DNA of 52,514 nt. It comes from Acetobacteraceae bacterium. Lineage in GTDB: Bacteria; Pseudomonadota; Alphaproteobacteria; Acetobacterales; Acetobacteraceae. Location of the stretch: the NCBI GenBank assembly GCA_030041375.1, contig JASHOA010000048.1, positions 1 to 52,514 on the forward strand. Reading direction: 5' to 3'. Position 1 is the first letter of the stretch. Every line of letters starts with the position of its first letter. This document shows, piece by piece, positions 15,556-25,287 of this stretch. The notes beneath the pieces are model-generated. The model was given only the letters and a program-made list of their open reading frames with translations, searched no databases and was not told the DNA's origin. The position numbers and the translations under genes were made by a program.

Positions 15556-16700
15556 TCCGGCCGCTGCGAAAACGAGCGGCCGAAAATTCCCTCTGCGATC
15601 CGGTTCTTCATCATCTCGAGCGTGCCGCCGGCGATCATCAGGCCCCTGATCTTGCGCAGGCACCATTCCACCAGCAGCTCCTGCGAATAACCCGCTCCGC
15701 CCATCACCTGCATCGCCTCGTTGGCTGCGAGCCAGCCGGCCTGGTTGCACGCGAGCTTGGCAATCGCCACCTCCTGGGCGTCCGGCAGGCGATCGGCGGC
15801 GCCCACCGCGGCGCGCAACAGCAACAGCTCCGCGGCGTCCAGGGCGACCCGCATCTCGGCGAATTTCCATTGCAGGCCCTGGAACTCCATCAGCTTCCGC
15901 CCGAACTGCCGGCGCACCTCGGCGTGCGCTTTTGCCGCCCGGAAGCAATATTCCCCGAGTGCCAGCGCCCGTGCCGCGTTGCCCACACGCTCGACATTGA
16001 AGCCGGCAATCTGCTTGCGGAATCCGCCCTCCTTCAGCAGCACCAGGTCAGGCGGGATGAACACGTTGTCGAAATAAAGCGCGCACCAGCTTTCCCCGTT
16101 CATGGTAGGGCTCGGCGCACCGAGACGGAATCCCTCCATCCCCCGCTCGACCAGTACGCTGCCGATGCCCCCTACTCCCGCGCCGAACCGGCAATAGACG
16201 AGAAAAACCGAGGCATCCTCGCTGTTGGTCGTGAAGACCTTGCTTCCGTTCAGCCGGTAGCCAGCACCATCTGCCGTCGCCGTCGTCTTGAGATCCGTCA
16301 CCGCCGAGCCGGCATCGGGCTCCGTCATCGCCACCGCTGCGATCTTCTCTCCTTTCAGGAGCGGCGCAAAGAATCGCTCCTTCTGCGCCGATGTCGCATA
16401 TTCGGCGAGCGTGCGGAAAGCACCGAAATTGCCGGCCTGGAACACATCCGCGCTGCGCGGGCAGGAAGTCGCGATCTCCTGCATCGCCAGCACCGCCTGG
16501 AAAAGACTGCCCCCCGCCCCGCCTTCCGCCTCCGGCAGCATCAGGCCGAACAGGCCCGCCTCCGCCATGCTGCGGGCGACATCCCACGGAAAGCGCGCAT
16601 CATGTGCGCGCTCGAGCCGGCCTGCCGCCAGGCGGCGAGCGGCGAAGCCGCGCACGCTCTCCTGGAATGCGCGATCGGTGGCGGAGAGCGTGAAATCCAC
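15552..16700 (-). CDS. Acyl-CoA dehydrogenase
   Basis: A 382-residue FAD-dependent acyl-CoA dehydrogenase that introduces the alpha-beta double bond. Visible are the N-terminal helical domain, the flavin-binding segment AVAMTEPDAGSAVTDLKTTA with KVFTTNSEDA, and the C-terminal domain with RRQFGRKLMEFQGLQWKFAEM and MGGAGYSQ. The residue of the usual EGT catalytic-base motif is Gly (IAGGTLEMMKN), as in several bacterial subfamilies that place the base elsewhere. The start is taken as GTG 16698-16700 (VDFTLSATDRAF), 25 bases after the SDR stop; the ribosome binding site is weak. It sits between the SDR and NDP-forming synthetase genes. Confidence 0.87.
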   Translation of the reverse strand: MDFTLSATDRAFQESVRGFAARRLAAGRLERAHDARFPWDVARSMAEAGLFGLMLPEAEGGAGGSLFQAVLAMQEIATSCPRSADVFQAGNFGAFRTLAEYATSAQKERFFAPLLKGEKIAAVAMTEPDAGSAVTDLKTTATADGAGYRLNGSKVFTTNSEDASVFLVYCRFGAGVGGIGSVLVERGMEGFRLGAPSPTMNGESWCALYFDNVFIPPDLVLLKEGGFRKQIAGFNVERVGNAARALALGEYCFRAAKAHAEVRRQFGRKLMEFQGLQWKFAEMRVALDAAELLLLRAAVGAADRLPDAQEVAIAKLACNQAGWLAANEAMQVMGGAGYSQELLVEWCLRKIRGLMIAGGTLEMMKNRIAEGIFGRSFSQRPE

Positions 16701-16725
16701 CGCGCCAAACTCAGACCAGGTCCGC

Positions 16726-17646
16726 TCAGACCGGGTCCCAGGAGAACACCTCTCCGCTCCGTTCCAGCGGCACGAAGGAAGAGGCGAGCGCGGGCATCGC
16801 GTACTCGCCGATCTGCTCCGGGGTCCAGCCCTCGGCACGGTGGATTCCCCGGAGCGGCCTGCTCTGGCTCATTACGAAAATCTCGTTGTGGCGGGTCGCA
16901 AAAATCTGCCCGCTCACGTTCTTCGCCGCATCCGAGGCAAGGAATACCGCCATCGGCGCATTCTTCTCCGGCGTCATCTCGCGGATCCGCGCCACCCGTG
17001 CCTGCTGCTCGGGCGTTTCGGCCGGGATCGAGCCGGTCATGCGGCTCCAGGCGAACGGCGAAATGCAGTTCGAGCGAACATGGAACCGCTGCATGTCGAG
17101 CGCGATCGACTTCGAAAGCGCGGCGATGCCGAGCTTGGCCGCCGCATAGTTCGCCTGGCCGAAATTGCCGATCAGGCCCGAGGTGCTCGTCATGTGCACA
17201 TAGGCGCCGCTCTCCTGCCTGCGGAAGTGCTCGGCCGCGGCCCGGCTGACGAAGAAGCTGCCGTTGAGATGCACGTTGATCACCGCCAGCCAATCCTCCG
17301 GCGACATGCGATGGAAGATCACGTCCCGCAGGATGCCCGCATTGTTGACGATGATGTCGATCCGCGCGAATGCGTCGAGCGCGCTTTGCACGATTTTCCG
17401 CGCCGAATGCCACTCCGAAACGGAGTCCGCATTGACGGCGGCAACGCCCGCCTCCTGCTCGATGAGCGCTTTCGTCTCCTCCGCCGGGCTCGCCGAGCCG
17501 CCTTCGCCGCTCACCGAGACACCCAGATCGTTGACCAGCACTTTCGCCCCGGCCCGCGCCATTGCCACCGCGATCGCGCGGCCGATGCCGCCGCCGGCCC
17601 CGGTGACCACCGCCACTTTTCCCTCGAGCATCGGCCGACCCGCCAT
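16726..17646 (-). CDS. SDR-family oxidoreductase (3-hydroxyacyl-CoA dehydrogenase type)
   Basis: A 306-residue short-chain dehydrogenase. It has a TGAGGGIG nucleotide loop (15-22), NNAG (101-104), a catalytic Ser in STSG, and Tyr167/Lys171 in NYAAAKLG. The insert after strand 2 (VSVSGEGGSASPAEETKALIE) and the long C-terminal extension resemble the dehydrogenase domain of peroxisomal multifunctional enzyme type 2. That makes a 3-hydroxyacyl-CoA substrate likely and fits the operon. ATG 17646 has GGAGGGGAGGA upstream. It lies 16 bases after the ketopantoate-reductase-like gene. Confidence 0.85.
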   Translation of the reverse strand: MAGRPMLEGKVAVVTGAGGGIGRAIAVAMARAGAKVLVNDLGVSVSGEGGSASPAEETKALIEQEAGVAAVNADSVSEWHSARKIVQSALDAFARIDIIVNNAGILRDVIFHRMSPEDWLAVINVHLNGSFFVSRAAAEHFRRQESGAYVHMTSTSGLIGNFGQANYAAAKLGIAALSKSIALDMQRFHVRSNCISPFAWSRMTGSIPAETPEQQARVARIREMTPEKNAPMAVFLASDAAKNVSGQIFATRHNEIFVMSQSRPLRGIHRAEGWTPEQIGEYAMPALASSFVPLERSGEVFSWDPV

Positions 17647-17662
17647 CGATTCCTCCCCTCCT

Positions 17663-18646
17663 TCAAGCCTGTCCACTATCCCTGATCCGCACCCGCTGCC
17701 GCACCAGCCCGAGCACGGCGCGACAAAACGGCGCGGGCTCGCCGACCCATTCGCCAAGCTCCACCACGGCGCCGAGCAGCGCCTCGATCTCGAGCGGCCG
17801 GCCACGCTCGTAGTCCTGCAGCATCGAGGTGCGGTGCCGCCCGACCTCCGCCGCGCCGGCGATGCGCCGGTCCACGTCGATCGCAAACCGCACGCCAAGC
17901 CTCTCCGCGACCGCCTGGCCCTCCAGCATCATGGCGCGGACCGTCGGCAGCGTGTCCGGGTCCGTGGTGATGACATCGAGCGTCGCCGCCGTCAGCACGC
18001 TCAGCGGATTGAACGCCATATTGCCCCAGAGCTTGACCCAGATCTCGTCGCGCAGGCGCGGCCTGACCGGCGCCTTGAAGCCCGCCGCGATCAGAAGCTG
18101 CGAAAAGCGGCGGATGCGCTCACTCGATGACCCATCCGGCTCGCCCAGGCTGAACCGGTCGCCGTAGCGGTGCGCGATCACCCCCGGCTCCGAAACCTCG
18201 GCCGCCGGATAGATGATGCACCCGATGGTCTGCGCCGGCGGCAGCGCCTTCCAGAGCAGCCCCTCCGGATCGACCGCGCACAGGCGCCGGTCGGTGAACG
18301 GCGCCGGAAGGCCATAGCAGTACCACCACGGAATGCCATTGACCGCCGCAACGATCGTGGTGGACGGCCCGATCAAGGGGCTGAGCGAAGAGAGCGCAGG
18401 CGCCAGCGAGTGCGCCTTCAAGGTCAGCACGAGATAGTCCTGCGGGCCGAGGCTCGCCGGGTCTTCCGCGAGCATCGGGCGGGTGACGATGCGCTGCCCG
18501 CCGCTCTCGAGCACCAGTCCCCGCGCGCGCATGGCCGCGAAATGCGGGCCGCGCGCGACCACGGAAACCCCCGTCCCGGCAGCCTCCAGGCGCGCGGCGA
18601 TCAGCCCGCCGATCGCTCCCGCCCCGAAAACACAAACCCCCGGCAC
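17663..18646 (-). CDS. 2-dehydropantoate 2-reductase family protein
   Basis: A 327-residue two-domain ketopantoate-reductase-type protein. The N-terminal Rossmann fold opens with VCVFGAGAIGGLIAARLEAAG. The C-terminal helical domain contains the family segment EIWVKLWGNMAFNPLSVLT with the catalytic Lys. In pantothenate synthesis this enzyme reduces ketopantoate with NADPH. Its place inside an acyl-CoA degradation operon suggests a paralog with another 2-keto or 2-hydroxy acid substrate. The start codon is GTG (18644-18646), 7 bases after the stop of the upstream CoA ligase. Confidence 0.82.
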   Translation of the reverse strand: MPGVCVFGAGAIGGLIAARLEAAGTGVSVVARGPHFAAMRARGLVLESGGQRIVTRPMLAEDPASLGPQDYLVLTLKAHSLAPALSSLSPLIGPSTTIVAAVNGIPWWYCYGLPAPFTDRRLCAVDPEGLLWKALPPAQTIGCIIYPAAEVSEPGVIAHRYGDRFSLGEPDGSSSERIRRFSQLLIAAGFKAPVRPRLRDEIWVKLWGNMAFNPLSVLTAATLDVITTDPDTLPTVRAMMLEGQAVAERLGVRFAIDVDRRIAGAAEVGRHRTSMLQDYERGRPLEIEALLGAVVELGEWVGEPAPFCRAVLGLVRQRVRIRDSGQA

Positions 18647-18652
18647 GTTCGC

Positions 18653-20176
18653 TCAGCCGGCGAGGCCGAGCTTCCTGGCCAGTCCGATACGTTGCAGCTT
18701 GCCCGTCGCCCCTTTCGGGATTTCATTCATGAACAATACCTTGCGCGGTACTTTGAAGGGCGCGAGGCGGCTCGAGCAGAAGTCCCTGATGTCCCGTTCG
18801 GTGGCCGTCTGGCCCTCCCTCAGCACGACCGCCGCCGCCACGTCCTCGCCCAGCAGTTCGTGCGGCAGCGCAAACGTCACGACCTGCGCAACCGCCGGAT
18901 GATCCATCAGGATCGCATCCACTTCGAGCGGGCTGATCTTCTCCCCGCCGCGGTTGATCATCTCCTTGATGCGCCCCGTGAGCCAGAGATAGCCATCCGC
19001 GTCGAGCCGCCCCTCATCGCCGGTGCGGAACCAGCCGTTGGTGAAGGCGCGGGCATTGGCTTCCGGGTTGTCGGCATAGCCCGTGGTGACATCGGCGCCG
19101 CGGATGACCACCTCCCCGCTTGCGCCCTGCGCCAGCAGGTTGCCGGCGGCGTCCATGATGGCGACGTCCGGGCCCGCCGCCGGGCCGACCGACCCGGCCT
19201 TGCGGGGCTTCGGCGGCAGCGGATTGGAGCACATCTGGTGCGCCGCCTCGGTCATCCCGTAGGCCTCGATCACCGGCGCGCCGAACACGCCTTCCAGCGC
19301 CGCCATCACCTGGCTCGGCATCGCCGAGGAGGAAGAGCGGATGAAGCGCAGCTTCAACGCCCGCGCGCGCTCCCGCTCCCGCTCGGCCCGCGAGAGAATC
19401 GCCTGGTGCATGGTGGGCACCGCGGAATACCAGGTCGGCCCCACTTCCTCGGCCTGGCTCAGGAAGCGGATCGCGTTGAACCCGTTGGTCGCGGCAATTC
19501 CCGCACCGGCCGCGAGCGAAGAAAGCGTCGCCCCGATCAGGCCGTGAATGTGGAAGAGCGGCATGATGTTGAGGCAGACATCGCCTGCCCGAAGCGCCAG
19601 ATGGCGGCGGATGTTGTGCGCCGAGGCCGCGAGATTGGCGTTGGAAAGAGGCACGATCTTCGGCCGCGCCGTGGTCCCCGAGGTGTGCAGCACCAGCGCC
19701 GTGTCCTCCGCTTCCGCTGCCCCGCCCTTGGCCGGGCTTCTCGCCGGCATGGCAGAGCAATCCAGCCGGAAGCGCCCGGCCGGCCCGCTCTCATCGGGGA
19801 TCAGTTCGATCTCTGGCACGCCAAGCCGCGCGGCAACCGCGCGCGAGGGGCTTTCCATGCCCGCCGGGATGAGCAGCGCCTTCGGCTTCAGATCGCTGAT
19901 ATAGAAGGTGAATTCCTCGTCGCGGTAGGCCGGGTTCAGCGGCGCCGCACACGTCGCCGCAGCAACCGAAACAAAGGCCGCCGCCATCTCCGGGCCATTC
20001 GGCAGCACGATCGCAAGCCGGTCTCCACGCCCGATCCCGACCGCGTTCAGCCGCTCCCGTGTCTCCGCCATCTGCTCCAGCAGCGCCTCGGAGTAGAGCC
20101 ATTCCCGCCCCGGCGCACCGATCGCGCGCGCCGCGGGCGGCCGGGCTGAAAGAAGGCCGAGAATGGTGTCGGACAT
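18653..20176 (-). CDS. AMP-forming acyl-CoA synthetase (oxalate/fatty-acid-CoA ligase type)
   Basis: A 507-residue ANL-superfamily ligase. It has the P-loop-like LVLHTSGTTARPKIVPLS, the adenylation motif EAYGMTEA, GWFRTGDEG, the hinge GRIKEMINRGGEKISPLEVD, and the C-terminal catalytic Lys in PKGATGKLQR. The sequence most resembles the AAE3/Pcs60 branch (oxalyl-CoA synthetase and related ligases) to my eye. ATG 20174-20176 is chosen since AAGGAG lies about 8 bases upstream; an upstream ATG at 20206 would overlap the previous gene. It activates the acid that the following dehydrogenases would process. Confidence 0.86.
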   Translation of the reverse strand: MSDTILGLLSARPPAARAIGAPGREWLYSEALLEQMAETRERLNAVGIGRGDRLAIVLPNGPEMAAAFVSVAAATCAAPLNPAYRDEEFTFYISDLKPKALLIPAGMESPSRAVAARLGVPEIELIPDESGPAGRFRLDCSAMPARSPAKGGAAEAEDTALVLHTSGTTARPKIVPLSNANLAASAHNIRRHLALRAGDVCLNIMPLFHIHGLIGATLSSLAAGAGIAATNGFNAIRFLSQAEEVGPTWYSAVPTMHQAILSRAERERERARALKLRFIRSSSSAMPSQVMAALEGVFGAPVIEAYGMTEAAHQMCSNPLPPKPRKAGSVGPAAGPDVAIMDAAGNLLAQGASGEVVIRGADVTTGYADNPEANARAFTNGWFRTGDEGRLDADGYLWLTGRIKEMINRGGEKISPLEVDAILMDHPAVAQVVTFALPHELLGEDVAAAVVLREGQTATERDIRDFCSSRLAPFKVPRKVLFMNEIPKGATGKLQRIGLARKLGLAG

Positions 20177-20202
20177 CGCCAGAACTCCTTCGGAAATCCC
20201 GC

Positions 20203-21114
20203 TCACGCTCTCTCCGCCTGCGCGGTGGAAAGGATGGAAGCGGATTGCGTGGCCGGATCGCGTGCCAACCAGCGGCCGGAAGCGACATGAGTGAGAAAAT
20301 TCAGCACCACCTCGTTGAAAAGGGCCGGCTCCTCGAGGTTGATGGCATGCCCCGTGCGCGGCAGCGTGACCAGCCCGGCCATCGGAATGGTTCGCTTGAG
20401 GAAGATTCCGGGCTCCAGAGTGGGCTCGTCCTCATCCCCGCAGATGATCAGCGCCGGCACCGGCATCGCACGAAATTTCCCGGCCAGATCATAGAGGTTC
20501 GGCCGCGCGCGCTGCACGCCCAGCATGGTCAGCGCCGAACCTGCCGCGGAATGCCCGGCCAGCATCGCCTCGAACTCGGCATGTCCGCGCGGGTCCTTTT
20601 CCAGAAGCTGCAGGCGCGCCGGGCCGCGGCTGTAGGAAGTTGCCCATTTCGCCACACCCTCGGTGCGAATCTTGTCCGCCGTTGCCGCGGCCTCCCCGCG
20701 AAAGCGTGCCTGCACGCCGCTTGTGTCCTCTTCCGGGCTTGCCCCGTACCCCACCCCCGCGGCAACGAGGCTGAAGGCCATTTCCGGATATCTGAGGCCA
20801 AAATGCAGCGCTGCGAACGCGCCCATGGAGAGGCCAACCACGTGCGCCCGTGCGATGCCGAGCCCGCTGAGGACGGCCCGGATGTCATCCGTCGCCCGCT
20901 CCTGCGAATAGCAAGCCGGGTCGCCCGGCACGTCGGAAGGCGGATAGCCCCGGGCATTGTAAGCGATCACGCGATAGCGCCGGGAAAAGAAACGGAGTTG
21001 CGCCTCCCAGCTTCGCATGTCGCCGGCGAATTCGTGCACGAAGATGATCGGCACGCCCCGCCCGGCCTCGGTATAGGCAAGCTTCACCCCGTCTTCGGCA
21101 GTCACCGTCGGCAT
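20203..21114 (-). CDS. Alpha/beta-fold hydrolase
   Basis: A 303-residue alpha/beta hydrolase. The nucleophile elbow is GLSMGAF with Ser96, the oxyanion segment is IIFVHEFAGD, the acid lies in IICGDEDEPTLEPG and the catalytic His in RTGHAINLEEP. It is similar in layout to carboxylic-ester, lactone and 3-oxoadipate enol-lactone hydrolases. ATG 21112-21114 is preferred over the ATG 27 bases earlier because GGGGAGGGGG precedes it. It is the first gene of the six-gene minus-strand operon and is divergent from the SUF operon, with 186 bases between them. Confidence 0.82.
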   Translation of the reverse strand: MPTVTAEDGVKLAYTEAGRGVPIIFVHEFAGDMRSWEAQLRFFSRRYRVIAYNARGYPPSDVPGDPACYSQERATDDIRAVLSGLGIARAHVVGLSMGAFAALHFGLRYPEMAFSLVAAGVGYGASPEEDTSGVQARFRGEAAATADKIRTEGVAKWATSYSRGPARLQLLEKDPRGHAEFEAMLAGHSAAGSALTMLGVQRARPNLYDLAGKFRAMPVPALIICGDEDEPTLEPGIFLKRTIPMAGLVTLPRTGHAINLEEPALFNEVVLNFLTHVASGRWLARDPATQSASILSTAQAERA

Positions 21115-21242
21115 CCACCCCCTCCCCGCACGCACCGGCAAAGGCTACAGCCGCGAGAGTTGGGCGCAACCCCCGAGGAACGGCCCCGAATTCGCCCCCG
21201 GAGGCCCTTGACGACAGTTTCGTCTTGCGCCATTTCCCCAAT

Positions 21243-21261
21243 CAGGACTGCTTAAGTCCTG
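21243..21261. promoter_or_regulatory. IscR-type operator of the SUF operon
   Basis: CAGGACTGCTTAAGTCCTG is a perfect 7-bp inverted repeat with a 5-base centre. The core GACT-N5-AGTC has exactly the spacing of the type-1 IscR site. It lies 40 bp before the Rrf2-family regulator gene that would bind it, so autoregulation of the SUF operon by the Fe-S-loaded regulator is the natural reading. Confidence 0.65.
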
Positions 21262-21300
21262 TTAGCGTGATACAAGGTCGGAGGGGGGCGCAGGGGAAAG

Positions 21301-21777
21301 ATGCTACGGCTTTCCAAGCTCACCGACTATGCGGTGGTGGTGCTGGTTCGGCTCTCGCAGAGCGCCGAGGTGCAGACTTCGCCCGGCATCGCCGCGGCCA
21401 CGGGAATCCCCGAGCCGACGGTTGCCAAGGTCCTGAAGACACTGGCGGCGCGGGGCTTTGTCGCCTCGCAGCGCGGGGCCCACGGCGGATACCGCCTGGC
21501 GCGGCCGCTCGCCGGAATCGCCATTGCCGAAGTGATCGGTGCGATCGACGGGCCGATCGCTCTGACCGCTTGCGTGGACGGTGCGAATGCCGGCTGCGAC
21601 GTGCTCCAGGTCTGCCCGGTGCGCGGCCGGTGGGATCCCGTCAACGCCGCCATCCGCGAAGCGCTGGCCGCGATCTCGCTCGAGGACATGCAGCTCGCCT
21701 CCGTCTCCCGCCCGTTCCACATCGTCTCTCTCGCCAGGCCCGCCGCCAGCACTTCTCCCGTTCCCGTTGTCGAATAG
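21301..21777 (+). CDS. iscR: Rrf2/IscR-family SUF operon regulator
   Basis: A 158-residue winged-helix regulator. RLSKLTDYAVVVLVRLSQ opens the domain. The recognition helix region is IPEPTVAKVLKTLAARGFVASQRGAHGGYRLARP. Cys91, Cys99 and Cys105 form the three-cysteine Fe-S cluster cluster-binding loop. It belongs to the subgroup that heads SUF operons and represses them when clusters are plentiful. It is the first gene of the operon, 6 bases before sufB, with a matching palindrome 40 bp upstream. The symbol follows the family; some annotations call it SUF-system regulator. Confidence 0.92.
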   Translation: MLRLSKLTDYAVVVLVRLSQSAEVQTSPGIAAATGIPEPTVAKVLKTLAARGFVASQRGAHGGYRLARPLAGIAIAEVIGAIDGPIALTACVDGANAGCDVLQVCPVRGRWDPVNAAIREALAAISLEDMQLASVSRPFHIVSLARPAASTSPVPVVE

Positions 21778-21783
21778 GGTGCC

Positions 21784-23250
<1,467 letters not shown>

Positions 23251-23254
23251 AGAA

Positions 23255-24013
23255 ATGGCGCTGCTCGAAATTCGCGGCCTCGCGGCAGAGGTCGAAGGAA
23301 AGCCGATCCTGCGCGGCGTCGATCTTTCGCTTCCCGAGGGCGAAGTGCACGCGATCATGGGCCCGAACGGCTCCGGCAAGTCCACCCTCGCCTACGTGCT
23401 GGCCGGGCGCGAGGGCTATTCGGTCAATGCGGGCTCCGTGCGCTTCGACGGTGAGGATCTGCTCGCCATGGATCCGGAGGCGCGCGCCGCCGTGGGCCTC
23501 TTCCTCGCCTTCCAGTATCCGGTCGAGCTTCCGGGCGTCGGCAACGCCAACTTCCTCCGCACCGCCCTCAACGCGGTGCGCCGCGCCCGGGCCGAGCCCG
23601 AGATCGACGCCATGAAGTTCCTCAAGGAGGCGCGCGCCGCGCTGAAGCGGCTTTCGATGTCCGAAGAGATGCTGAAGCGCAACGTCAATGTCGGCTTCTC
23701 GGGCGGCGAGAAGAAGCGGAACGAAATTTTCCAGATGGCGCTGCTCCGCCCCAGGCTCGCCATCCTCGACGAGACCGACAGCGGCCTCGACATCGACGCC
23801 TTGAAGATCGTGGCCAACGGCGTGAATGCGCTGCGCGGCGAGAAATTCTCCGCCCTCGTCATCACCCACTATCAGCGCCTGCTCGATCACATCGTGCCCG
23901 ACAAGGTGCACGTTCTCTCCGAGGGCCGGATCGTCCGCTCCGGCGGCCCGGAACTCGCCCTCTCGCTCGAGGAAAGCGGCTATGCCGGTCTCGTCGCCGA
24001 GGCAGCCGCATGA
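23255..24013 (+). CDS. sufC: Fe-S cluster assembly ATPase SufC
   Basis: A 252-residue ABC-type ATPase of the SufBCD scaffold. Walker A is GPNGSGKST, the Q-loop lies in LAFQYPVELPGV, the signature is FSGGEKKRNEIFQ (the Lys-Lys-Arg-Asn-Glu version specific to SufC), and Walker B is LAILDETDSGLD. It has no membrane partner, as it works in the cytosol. Its stop overlaps the sufD start by 4 bases (ATGA). Confidence 0.97.
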   Translation: MALLEIRGLAAEVEGKPILRGVDLSLPEGEVHAIMGPNGSGKSTLAYVLAGREGYSVNAGSVRFDGEDLLAMDPEARAAVGLFLAFQYPVELPGVGNANFLRTALNAVRRARAEPEIDAMKFLKEARAALKRLSMSEEMLKRNVNVGFSGGEKKRNEIFQMALLRPRLAILDETDSGLDIDALKIVANGVNALRGEKFSALVITHYQRLLDHIVPDKVHVLSEGRIVRSGGPELALSLEESGYAGLVAEAAA

Positions 24014-25287
24014 GCGCAGCGCTGAGGCAGACCGGGGAAAATTTCTCCGCCCGCTACCAGGGCCTCGCACCCCGCCTGCCCGGCCCGCCCGATCTGCGCC
24101 GCCGCGCCGCCGCCTGGTTCGACCGCCACGGTCTTCCCGACACGCGCGACGAATCCTGGCGTTTCACCAGCCTCCGCCCGCTCGCCGGAATCGTCTTTTC
24201 GCGCGCCGAAGATCAGGACGACACCGCGCCGAGCCTCCTCGCACGCCTGCCGCCAACCGAGGCACCGCTCCTCGTCTTCGCCCAGGGGCGGATGCGCGCC
24301 GACCTCTCCCGCTTTCCCGCCGGCGGCCAGGCGGGCCTCAGCGTGGCGTCCTTCGCCAACGAGCCTTCGTTCGGCAACGTGCCCGAGAGCGAAACTGAGC
24401 CGCTTTCCGCCCTCAACACGATGCTCGCGGAAGACGGTGCACGGATCGCCGTCGCACCTTCTGCCGACGCCGGCACCCTGGTCCTGCTGCACCTCGCCTC
24501 CGGCCATGCGGAGCACCCGCCCGCCTTCCATCCGCGCCATCAAATCCGCCTCGGCGCCGGCGCGCGCCTCACCCTGATCGAAATTGCCCTGGGGACGTCG
24601 GTCTATCTGCACAATCCGCTGACGGAAGTCGTTCTCGCTGAACAGGCGGAACTTCTGCATCTCCGCCTGCAGGACGAATCCGCCGCCGCCTTTCATCTTG
24701 CCAGCCTGCACGTCGCACTCGGCCCCGGGAGCGCTTACGAAAGTGTGGCACTCGTGCGCGGCGCGCGCATCGCCAGGAGCGAACTCACTGCCGCGATCGT
24801 TGGCGAAGGCGCCCGTTTCGCCTTGCACGCAGCGCAAATCCTGGGTGGCGAGCAGCTCGCCGACATCACGACCGTCGTCCGGCATCTGGCACCCGGCGCA
24901 TCCTCGCGCCAGTCGATCCGGAACGTGCTGACGGAGCGCGCACACGGCGTCTTCCAGGGCCGCATCGCTGTCGATCGCATCGCCCAGAAAACCGATGGCT
25001 ACCAGATGAACAAGGCGCTGCTCCTCTCCGAAGAGGCGCAGATCAACAGCAAGCCGGAACTCGAAATCTTCGCCGACGACGTGAAATGCAGCCATGGCGC
25101 GACCGTCGGCGCGCTCGATCCGAATCAGCTTTTCTATCTGCAAAGCCGCGGCGTGCCGAAAGCGGAGGCGCGGGCCATTCTTGTCGCCGCCTTCCTCGGC
25201 GAGACGCTGGAAGCGATCCCGCATTCGTGGGGCCGCTCCGTCCTCGAAGGCGCCGTGCAATCCTGGTGGAAGGATCGCCCCCTATGA
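24010..25287 (+). CDS. sufD: Fe-S cluster assembly protein SufD
   Basis: 425 residues. It is the SufB paralog that completes the SufBC2D complex and helps iron entry. The N-terminal part is divergent, as is usual (LPDTRDESWRFTSLRPL). The C-terminal beta-helix is typical: LTERAHGVFQGRIAVDRIAQKTDGYQ and ADDVKCSHGATVGALDPNQLFYLQSRGVPKAEAR, with the conserved Cys-Ser-His. It overlaps sufC upstream (ATGA) and sufS downstream (ATGA at 25284). Confidence 0.96.
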   Translation: MSAALRQTGENFSARYQGLAPRLPGPPDLRRRAAAWFDRHGLPDTRDESWRFTSLRPLAGIVFSRAEDQDDTAPSLLARLPPTEAPLLVFAQGRMRADLSRFPAGGQAGLSVASFANEPSFGNVPESETEPLSALNTMLAEDGARIAVAPSADAGTLVLLHLASGHAEHPPAFHPRHQIRLGAGARLTLIEIALGTSVYLHNPLTEVVLAEQAELLHLRLQDESAAAFHLASLHVALGPGSAYESVALVRGARIARSELTAAIVGEGARFALHAAQILGGEQLADITTVVRHLAPGASSRQSIRNVLTERAHGVFQGRIAVDRIAQKTDGYQMNKALLLSEEAQINSKPELEIFADDVKCSHGATVGALDPNQLFYLQSRGVPKAEARAILVAAFLGETLEAIPHSWGRSVLEGAVQSWWKDRPL

